NCBI GenBank assembly: GCA_046152935.1
Contig: JBJXGB010000083.1
Location: 1-5,734, forward strand
Direction: 5' to 3'
DNA length: 5,734 nt
Source of the DNA: CAZMFZ01 sp046152935
GTDB taxonomy: Bacteria > Bacteroidota > Bacteroidia > Cytophagales > UBA9547
In this document: one piece after another, positions 1 through 5,020 of the stretch
How positions within the stretch are numbered: the first letter of the stretch is position 1
Layout of the letters: every line of letters begins with the position of its first letter
Notes under the pieces: generated by a model
Told to the model about the DNA's origin: nothing
What the model saw: the letters and a program-made list of their open reading frames with translations, nothing else
Database searches by the model: none
Translations under genes and position numbers: made by a program

Positions 1-5
1 ACCAT

Positions 6-536
6 CTACCAATTCGACAAGGCTTTATTGAAGATATCGAATACAATCTGGTTGGTGATTTCTTCAATAGCTTGGTCTTCGACTTGCGAAAGCGATTGGC
101 TTTGTGGATAATCGAAATAAAAGAAAAAGGGTGCTTCAAAGCCTTCTTTTTCCTTTACTGTGTTGATGTATTTTACCTTTATGGAAATAGTTAGTCTGTT
201 TCTGCTCGATAACTCTTGTGCCGTAGGGGCTTGTGGCGTAATGGTGTAACCTACAATCGAGCCTTCAAATTGCAAATCACCATCTTTATTTACTCCTCTT
301 AAAGTAGAATTTGATTGCATATAGTCTCTTAACTTTTCCGTGAAATTTTGTGGCAGACGAGGTGGCCCTAAACCCGTTTGGTTGGTAAAATTCACAACAG
401 AGACCGTTTTTATTTCAGGTGGAATATTAGCTCCAGTAAAATTGTAAACGCCACAACTGCTGAGGGCTGAAATCAGAATTATGACAACTAAAAAATGTAA
501 AGGGAAATGGGAAATTCGTAATGGCAAGATATTCAA
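6..536 (-). CDS. lptE: LptE-like LPS-assembly outer-membrane lipoprotein
   Basis: The 176-residue product is recognised as the Bacteroidota form of LptE. In the known system LptE plugs the LptD barrel and helps deliver lipopolysaccharide to the outer leaflet of the outer membrane. A hydrophobic segment (about residues 11-25) leads into a lipobox, LSSC, with the lipidated Cys at 28. It is followed by the family-typical stretch GVYNFTGANIPPEIKTVSVV and an alpha/beta body ending in a helix rich in acidic residues and Gln (about 150-172). No ATG or GTG lies before the lipobox and a TAA stop sits two codons upstream of the chosen start. Translation must therefore begin at TTG (534-536) or possibly at TTG 525-527. 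It lies 40 bp downstream of the sigma-54 activator gene on the same strand, so the two are probably cotranscribed. LptD is not in the window. Family assignment is strong; exact start is uncertain. Confidence 0.88.
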   Translation of the reverse strand: MNILPLRISHFPLHFLVVIILISALSSCGVYNFTGANIPPEIKTVSVVNFTNQTGLGPPRLPQNFTEKLRDYMQSNSTLRGVNKDGDLQFEGSIVGYTITPQAPTAQELSSRNRLTISIKVKYINTVKEKEGFEAPFFFYFDYPQSQSLSQVEDQAIEEITNQIVFDIFNKALSNW

Positions 537-554
537 AATTTAGTGTTGTGGTAT

Positions 555-579
555 TAATATATTGATTATCAATATTTTA
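555..579. promoter_or_regulatory. AT-rich palindrome between the sigma-54 activator gene and lptE
   Basis: Positions 559-575 form a perfect 17-bp odd palindrome, ATATTGAT-T-ATCAATAT. One mismatched pair outside it is followed by three more matching pairs, so 11 of 12 pairs match across 555-579. The outer edge includes the stop codon of the activator gene. As DNA it resembles an operator. As RNA it would give only a weak AU hairpin with no U-run typical of a terminator. In an AT-rich gap it could arise by chance. Confidence 0.35.
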
Positions 580-1866
580 TAAATCTTCTAAATCATATTC
601 CTTTAATTTTCGGTAAAGGGTTCTTTCGGATATTCTAAGATCGTCAGCCGCTAATTTACGCTTTCCGTTGTATTTCTTAAGCGCTTTTATAATCAATTCC
701 TTTTCATTGGCATAGATAGAAAGTGATTCTTCCTGTACCTCATGGGCAATATCTTCTACTTTTACGTTTTCAAAGGTTTCATCTGGGTATCTTTCACTGT
801 TCGAATTTGGCGTATTTGCTTCTGCTAAAAGTGGCCTTTCAAACTTAGGTTCGTTGGCATCGTTAGGGCCATCTACATTCACAAAAAGCTCCGGTCGGCT
901 ATTGATTATTTTTTCTGCTTCGTCAGGATTTTTCACCAATTCCAAAACCATCGATTTAAGGTCGTTCAAATCTCGTTTCATATCAAAAAGAAATTTGAAT
1001 ATGATTTCTTTGTCTGTATAGCTGTCAGCATTGGCGCTAGACTGCTCGTTATACAATTTTGGAAGGGTGGACGTATGGTAATTAGGTAGGTATTTGACCA
1101 ATTCAGCACTGCCAATTTCCCTATTCATTTCCAAAAGCGACATTTGATCTACAATATTTTTCAATTGCCTAATATTGCCTGGGAAACGGTATTTTGTGAG
1201 AATGGATTGCGCTTCAACATTGAGTTTAATAGGATCAACTCTGTATTTCTCGGCAAAATCAACTGAAAATTTCCTAAAAAGCAGGTAAATATCTTCTCCT
1301 CTGTCGCGCAAAGAAGGCACAACAATAGGCACAGTATTTAAACGGTAATACAAATCTTCTCTAAATCGTTTTTCTTGTACTGCATTTATCAAGTTTACAT
1401 TTGTAGCAGCAACTACACGTACATTTGTTTTTTGTACTTTCGATGATCCCACTCTTATATATTCTCCGTTTTCAAGAATTCTTAATAATCTGGCTTGTGT
1501 GCCTAAAGGCATTTCTCCAATTTCATCAAGAAAAATAGTGCCGCCATCAGTTACTTCAAAATAGCCTTTTCTGGCATCAGAAGCACCTGTAAATGAGCCT
1601 TTTTCATGGCCAAAAAGCTCTGAGTCGATCGTTCCTTCGGGTATTGCCCCACAGTTTACAGCAATGAAACTGCCATGTTTGCGAGCAGAAAGTTGGTGAA
1701 TAATTTTTGAAAACGATTCTTTTCCAGTACCACTTTCGCCCGTAATCATCACTGTCATGTCAGTTGGTGCTACTTGAGCGGCAACTTGAATGGCATAATT
1801 TAGCTGAGGACTATTGCCAATAGTGGCAAACCGTTGTTTTATAGATTGTATTTCTTGCTGAGTCAA
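577..1866 (-). CDS. Sigma-54 enhancer-binding transcriptional activator, AAA+ plus Fis-type HTH, no receiver domain
   Basis: The 429-residue protein is an NtrC-family activator that would use ATP hydrolysis to remodel sigma-54 RNA polymerase. The AAA+ domain spans about residues 8-245. It has Walker A GESGTGKE (43-50), the sigma-54 contact loop GSFTGA (90-95, Ser where GAFTGA is canonical), Walker B GGTIFLDE (108-115), RVVAATN (150-156), and arginines R169 and R175 spaced like the PspF arginine fingers. Sensor II is FPGNIRQLKN (228-237). A long polar linker (about 265-385) precedes a Fis-type helix-turn-helix (about 388-426). The AAA+ domain starts almost at the N terminus, so there is no receiver, GAF or PAS domain, as in PspF. 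The start is TTG (1864-1866): the frame closes at a TAA six codons upstream, with no ATG or GTG between, and the next Met is residue 37. lptE follows after 40 bp, suggesting a role in envelope homeostasis (inference). Targets are unknown. Confidence 0.93.
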   Translation of the reverse strand: MTQQEIQSIKQRFATIGNSPQLNYAIQVAAQVAPTDMTVMITGESGTGKESFSKIIHQLSARKHGSFIAVNCGAIPEGTIDSELFGHEKGSFTGASDARKGYFEVTDGGTIFLDEIGEMPLGTQARLLRILENGEYIRVGSSKVQKTNVRVVAATNVNLINAVQEKRFREDLYYRLNTVPIVVPSLRDRGEDIYLLFRKFSVDFAEKYRVDPIKLNVEAQSILTKYRFPGNIRQLKNIVDQMSLLEMNREIGSAELVKYLPNYHTSTLPKLYNEQSSANADSYTDKEIIFKFLFDMKRDLNDLKSMVLELVKNPDEAEKIINSRPELFVNVDGPNDANEPKFERPLLAEANTPNSNSERYPDETFENVKVEDIAHEVQEESLSIYANEKELIIKALKKYNGKRKLAADDLRISERTLYRKLKEYDLEDL

Positions 1867-1953
1867 TGGTCTTGAAAAATCTTATAATGTTACTAGAATT
1901 GTCGAAAATCAAATTTCAGCAAATCAAAAGGTTGAATCACTGAAACTATCTGC

Positions 1954-1961
1954 CAAAATTA
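1954..1961 (-). promoter_or_regulatory. Candidate -7 element for the sigma-54 activator-lptE unit
   Basis: Read on the minus strand the site is TAATTTTG, an exact match to the Bacteroidota -7 consensus TAnnTTTG. A transcript from it would start near 1949 and have a leader of about 85 nt before the TTG start. I find no TTG-type -33 element at the usual 17-23 bp distance, so support is weak. The inverted repeat at 1967-1989 lies just upstream of it, where a -33 element would be. Confidence 0.3.
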
Positions 1962-1966
1962 CAAAC

Positions 1967-1989
1967 CAATCTGCAATAATGACAGATTG
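1967..1989. promoter_or_regulatory. Inverted repeat in the divergent intergenic region, operator candidate
   Basis: CAATCTG (1967-1973) and CAGATTG (1983-1989) are perfect inverted copies separated by 9 bp, so half-site centres are 16 bp apart. This geometry suits a dimeric DNA-binding protein. The repeat is in the 208-bp region between the activator gene (minus) and the outer-membrane protein gene (plus), next to the activator's candidate -7 element. Autoregulation by the Fis-type HTH, or control by another factor, is possible but is inference only. Confidence 0.4.
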
Positions 1990-2062
1990 AAGCTAATTAT
2001 TTTATTTATCTAACCGAAAATATTCCCTTTCTAGGCTTTTCTGAGTATTCACCAAATTTCAT

Positions 2063-2070
2063 TACTTTTG
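2063..2070 (+). promoter_or_regulatory. Candidate -7 promoter element immediately before the outer-membrane protein gene
   Basis: TACTTTTG matches TAnnTTTG exactly and ends 4 bp before the GTG start at 2075. A transcript initiated at the normal distance would start at or next to the GTG, giving little or no leader. No TTG -33 element is visible 17-23 bp upstream, so this rests on the -7 match and its position. Confidence 0.4.
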
Positions 2071-2074
2071 TAAG

Positions 2075-2866
2075 GTGAGCAAGTTCAAGACCTATATATG
2101 TTGTATTTTTTACCTGGCTTTTTCAATTTCATTTGCCCAAACTATCAAACAAGATAAATTTGAGTCGGAAGATGCACAAGAGCAACAAGAATATGAAAAG
2201 GAATTTACTTATGGCATCAATTGGAACACCAACGGAGGTATTGTAGGTGGCGTAGATTTTAAATTTGCTTGGCAGACAAAATCTAACCAATTGATTTACA
2301 ACTTAATAGGTATCGAAATCGGGCATGTTGTACATCCGAAGGAAAGACCTTGGGCAGGTGCAAACAGATTCGGGTCTTCTTACATATTGGGTAAATCGAC
2401 CAATATGTTTGTTGTCAGACCACACATTGGCAGGGAGTGGGTCATTTTCAAGAAGGCAGAGGAAGAAGGCATTCAAGTATCGGGCATATTGGCTGCCGGG
2501 CCTTCATTGGCTTATTTGAAACCCTACTATGTTACGTACCAAACAGAATACCCTGAAGTTATTGATGGTACCACTACCACGAGCTACAACTTCGAAACAC
2601 TTCCTTTTGATCCATCAATAAAAGACAAAGAAATTGCGGGCGGAGCTAGTATTTTGAGAGGTTTTGATGAAATGAAGGCGTATTTGGGCGTACATGCAAA
2701 GGCCTCATTGAATTTCGAATATGGAAAATCGGGCGGAAGCGTAGGTGGCATTGAAGTCGGTACCATGTTCGAGCAATTTGGTTCCAAAATCATCATTATT
2801 CCCGAAGCTCAAAACCAAAGCTTTTACGCATCGCTTTTTATCAACTTATATTTTGGTATTCGGTGA
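2075..2866 (+). CDS. Secreted, probable outer-membrane beta-barrel protein of unknown function
   Basis: The 263-residue protein starts with a signal peptide (about residues 1-21, cleavage likely after SFA and before Q22). An acidic, Gln-rich stretch follows (24-43). The rest is alternating beta-type sequence with many Gly and aromatic residues, such as YGINW, GGVDFKFAW, YNLIGIEIG, and a final strand SFYASLFINLYFGIR. This pattern suggests an outer-membrane barrel of modest size. The two Cys in the signal region (9-10) do not form a lipobox. The only plausible start is GTG 2075: the frame closes at TGA 2042-2044 and contains no upstream ATG, and the first internal Met is residue 111, beyond the signal peptide. 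It is divergent from the sigma-54 activator gene and 65 bp ahead of lipA on the same strand. I do not recognise a named family and assign no specific role. Confidence 0.75.
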   Translation: MSKFKTYICCIFYLAFSISFAQTIKQDKFESEDAQEQQEYEKEFTYGINWNTNGGIVGGVDFKFAWQTKSNQLIYNLIGIEIGHVVHPKERPWAGANRFGSSYILGKSTNMFVVRPHIGREWVIFKKAEEEGIQVSGILAAGPSLAYLKPYYVTYQTEYPEVIDGTTTTSYNFETLPFDPSIKDKEIAGGASILRGFDEMKAYLGVHAKASLNFEYGKSGGSVGGIEVGTMFEQFGSKIIIIPEAQNQSFYASLFINLYFGIR

Positions 2867-2903
2867 ATTTTTGGGGTTTAATGAACATTATACCTCCTTT
2901 TAT

Positions 2904-2911
2904 TAGTTTTG
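2904..2911 (+). promoter_or_regulatory. Candidate -7 promoter element for lipA
   Basis: TAGTTTTG matches TAnnTTTG exactly and ends 20 bp before the preferred lipA ATG (2932). The implied transcript start is near 2916. The nearest upstream TTG (2871-2873) is about 30 bp away, too far for a normal -33 element. The A-rich leader before the ATG has no Shine-Dalgarno sequence, as usual in Bacteroidota. Confidence 0.4.
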
Positions 2912-2931
2912 TATTTGAAAGAATTAAAGTG

Positions 2932-3807
2932 ATGATAGAACTACCTGTTGTAGATACCTTAGTTGAAAATAAAAAAAAACGACCAGATTGGATACGTGTA
3001 AAATTGCCCATTGGTGAAGAATATGCGAAAGTGCGCAAATTGGTAGACGAATATAAGTTGCACACCATTTGCCAAAGTGGAAATTGCCCAAATATGGGTG
3101 AATGTTGGGGAGCCGGCACAGCTACTTTTATGATTTTGGGCAATGTTTGTACCCGTAGCTGTACTTTTTGTGCCGTGGCTACTGGTCGCCCCAATGAATA
3201 CGATATAGACGAGCCCGCAAGAGTGGCCGAGGCTATCAAACTAATGCAAGTAAAACACGCGGTAATCACCTCTGTAAATCGTGATGAATTGGCTGACCGA
3301 GGTGCAGAAATTTGGTACCAAACCGTAGTGCAAACGAAAGCATTAAATCCAAATACAACAATCGAAACCCTTATTCCTGATGTAAAAGGCAGTTGGGACG
3401 CCTTGATTAGAATGATTGAAGGTGGCCAAGAAGTAGTTTCTCATAATATGGAAACCGTAAAACGGCTTTACCGAATGGTTCGACCTCAAGCAAGGTACGA
3501 GCGCAGTTTGGAAGAATTGAAACGTATCAAAGAATTTGGCAAAAGAAGCAAATCCGGCATAATGCTTGGCTTGGGCGAAACCAAGGAAGAGGTATTTGAG
3601 GCAATGGATGATCTAATTGCCAATGGACTGGACGTACTCACATTGGGACAGTATTTGCAGCCTACCAAAATGCACCTTGAAGTCAATGCATTTATTCATC
3701 CAGACACATTTGCCATGTACAAAGAAGAAGGGCTAAAAAGAGGATTTAATTACGTAGAATCTGGACCACTAGTAAGGAGTAGCTACCACGCAGAAAAGCA
3801 TATTTGA
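2932..3807 (+). CDS. lipA: Lipoyl synthase (radical SAM)
   Basis: The 291-residue enzyme inserts two sulfurs into protein-bound octanoyl groups, making the lipoyl cofactor of 2-oxoacid dehydrogenases and glycine cleavage H protein. The auxiliary 4Fe-4S cluster motif C47-x4-C52-x5-C58 is intact, as is the radical SAM motif C73-x3-C77-x2-C80. The C-terminal RSSYHA motif (282-287) supplies the Ser ligand of the auxiliary cluster. Length is normal for the family. The frame stays open back to a GTG at 2863 that overlaps the upstream gene's stop. I chose ATG 2932 (MIELPVVDTL) because that N terminus suits LipA, while the extra 23 residues look like non-coding leader and contain the candidate promoter at 2904-2911. 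An ATG at 2881 is also in frame but precedes that motif. lipB is not adjacent. No key residue is missing. Confidence 0.97.
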   Translation: MIELPVVDTLVENKKKRPDWIRVKLPIGEEYAKVRKLVDEYKLHTICQSGNCPNMGECWGAGTATFMILGNVCTRSCTFCAVATGRPNEYDIDEPARVAEAIKLMQVKHAVITSVNRDELADRGAEIWYQTVVQTKALNPNTTIETLIPDVKGSWDALIRMIEGGQEVVSHNMETVKRLYRMVRPQARYERSLEELKRIKEFGKRSKSGIMLGLGETKEEVFEAMDDLIANGLDVLTLGQYLQPTKMHLEVNAFIHPDTFAMYKEEGLKRGFNYVESGPLVRSSYHAEKHI

Positions 3808-3832
3808 CTGTCTGTAGAAAGAAATACTTTTG
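3803..3832 (+). promoter_or_regulatory. Bacteroidota promoter for the STAS-like gene
   Basis: TTTG (3803-3806) and TACTTTTG (3825-3832) are separated by 18 bp, fitting the phylum's -33/-7 architecture (TTG, about 17-23 bp, TAnnTTTG). This is the best-formed promoter in the window. The -33 element overlaps the lipA stop codon (3805-3807). The predicted start near 3838 gives a leader of about 85 nt. A weaker, one-mismatch element, TACTTTTA, lies at 3880-3887. Confidence 0.55.
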
Positions 3833-3898
3833 CGTATTCTAACTAAATCTTAAAATAGATCGGAATTTATATGTTCGTTTACTTTTAATTGCTATTTT

Positions 3899-3919
3899 TA
3901 GTAATCTAAACTAGTAATC
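3899..3919 (+). repeat. Tandem 8-bp direct repeat in the leader of the STAS-like gene
   Basis: TAGTAATC occurs at 3899-3906 and again at 3912-3919, a 13-bp period, ending 4 bp before the ATG. The first copy is also inside a short inverted repeat, TTTAG-TAAT-CTAAA (3897-3910). It occupies the region a ribosome would cover. Function is unknown and chance is possible in AT-rich sequence. Otherwise the 116-bp gap holds only the promoter motifs. Confidence 0.3.
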
Positions 3920-3923
3920 GCCT

Positions 3924-4370
3924 ATGGAAGTACTTGTTGCAGAGTTTCAATGTTCGAAAGTGTATTACATTGAACCATTCAAACTGGGTAAAATTGTTTG
4001 GAATGGCGCCCCAGACCACCATGAATTCAGAAAACCCTTCAAAGCTCTGCTCAATTTTGCCGAAAAAAACCCAGTTGAAAATTTCCTCTCCGATGTAAGA
4101 CAGCAAGGTGTGGTTTCAGATGAAAGCCGTATTTGGTTTGAAAACCAAGCCTTGCCAGAAGCTCGAGAAGCTGGCCTAAAACGTGGAGCCATTGTTACTA
4201 ACGATAATGTATTCAAAATGAAATATACTTCTTTCATTTTACTAGTTACCAATCGGTTCCAAATCCCTGTAAAACTTTTCCCAAACCAATTCAAAGCTGA
4301 AAAGTGGTTGATTGAGAACCTTCTACTTGAAATTTCCACTAAAGAAGATTCCAATAAACTGGTGATTTAA
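3924..4370 (+). CDS. Small STAS/SpoIIAA-like domain protein, function unknown
   Basis: The 148-residue cytoplasmic protein has no signal peptide or membrane segment. Its sequence fits an alternating beta/alpha STAS or SpoIIAA-like fold: strands near 13-17 (VYYIE) and 22-27 (GKIVWN), a helix at 32-48, a strand at 52-59 (ENFLSDVR), a helix at 66-83 containing RIWFENQALPEAREAG, a strand at 86-92 (KRGAIVT), then helices and a strand near 115-120 (PVKLFP). I recall similar small Bacteroidota proteins with a W-N-G, a SD-R and a W-F-E-ALP-A-AGLKR pattern, usually left as hypothetical (recalled, not searched). No obvious phosphorylatable Ser of the anti-anti-sigma type can be assigned. Start is ATG 3924. 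It has its own promoter after lipA, and its stop overlaps the convergent hisH stop. A signalling or partner-binding role is possible, but no specific function can be stated. Confidence 0.7.
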   Translation: MEVLVAEFQCSKVYYIEPFKLGKIVWNGAPDHHEFRKPFKALLNFAEKNPVENFLSDVRQQGVVSDESRIWFENQALPEAREAGLKRGAIVTNDNVFKMKYTSFILLVTNRFQIPVKLFPNQFKAEKWLIENLLLEISTKEDSNKLVI

Positions 4371-4963
4371 CACACGTTTAGGAAGTTTTCCAAGATCTGA
4401 CTACCGAGCTTGCTACTTTTTTCAGTATGAAACTGAACGGCATAAAAATTAGCTTTTCGCAAAGCAGCCGAATATGGTAATGTATAATCTGTTTTGGCAA
4501 TCGTTTCTTTACCTAATTCTGCAAAATAACTGTGCACATAATACATGTAGCTTTGTTCACTAATCCCTTCAAATAGAGGCGATTGCAGATCAAAAAGAGT
4601 GTTCCATCCCATCTGAGGGACTTTTAAATTTTCAGATGAACTGGACTGAAATTTCTTCACATTCACATCAAATATGCCTAGTCCTTTGGTGTTTCCTTCT
4701 TCGGAATAATTGCACATGAGTTGTAGCCCTACACAAATGCCCAAAACAGGTTGTTTTAATGTTGGCAGTATTTTGTCTAATCCACTGGCTTTGAAGCTGT
4801 TCATGCAAGAGGAGGCTTCCCCAACCCCCGGAAAAATCACTTTATCTGAATTTCTTATTTCTTCCTCATCATCGGTGAGAATAGGCTCTATTCCCAAACG
4901 ATTCAAGGCAAATATCACAGATTGGATATTGCCACCATTATATTTTAATATGTCTACTTTCAA
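4367..4963 (-). CDS. hisH: Imidazole glycerol phosphate synthase, glutamine amidotransferase subunit
   Basis: The 198-residue class I glutamine amidotransferase hydrolyses glutamine and passes ammonia to HisF, making imidazole glycerol phosphate and AICAR. The catalytic triad is present: nucleophile C77 in LGICVGLQLM, then H179 and E181 in QFHTEKS. The oxyanion-region motif PGVG (45-48) and the N-terminal KYNGGNIQSV typical of HisH are intact, and length is normal. The start is TTG 4961-4963: the frame closes at TAG 4985-4987, there is no ATG or GTG between, and the next Met is residue 54. The leader is A-rich (GAAAAATAAAAAT). It is 57 bp downstream of hisB on the same strand and so very likely in the same operon. 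That gap contains two CTAAAC copies (plus strand, 4988 and 4999) of no evident role. hisA and hisF do not follow; the next gene is convergent. Confidence 0.95.
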   Translation of the reverse strand: MKVDILKYNGGNIQSVIFALNRLGIEPILTDDEEEIRNSDKVIFPGVGEASSCMNSFKASGLDKILPTLKQPVLGICVGLQLMCNYSEEGNTKGLGIFDVNVKKFQSSSSENLKVPQMGWNTLFDLQSPLFEGISEQSYMYYVHSYFAELGKETIAKTDYTLPYSAALRKANFYAVQFHTEKSSKLGSQILENFLNVC

Positions 4964-5020
4964 ATTTTTATTTTTCAGATCTTTCTACTAAACTCTCTCT
5001 AAACCTATGTTCAAAAAACC

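Noticed and set aside
567..579. Exact match to the E. coli IHF consensus (TATCAA-N4-TTA) beside the lptE gap palindrome
   Set aside because: The motif is short and AT-rich, and IHF specificity in Bacteroidota is not established, so a consensus match alone means little.
1941..1960. Sigma-54 promoter-like sequence on the minus strand (TGGCAG then TTTCA) upstream of the activator gene
   Set aside because: The -24 half fits TGGCA, but at GG-N10 the next two bases are CA instead of the nearly invariant GC, so the -12 element fails.
2841..3269. Antisense open frame of 142 codons opposite the omp-lipA junction and lipA
   Set aside because: It overlaps the well-supported lipA on the other strand, and its product has no recognisable domain.
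3965..4354. Antisense open frame of 129 codons opposite the STAS-like gene
   Set aside because: It is a shadow of the plus-strand gene, which has an ATG, a promoter and a coherent fold pattern; the antisense product shows none.
4710..4991. Plus-strand open frame opposite hisH
   Set aside because: It lies almost wholly opposite conserved hisH codons, including the catalytic Cys region, and has no domain of its own.
4988..5004. Two CTAAAC copies, 11 bp apart, in the hisB-hisH gap, considered as an attenuator or operator
   Set aside because: There is no stem, no U-run and no His-rich leader peptide; two hexamers in an AT-rich gap are weak evidence.
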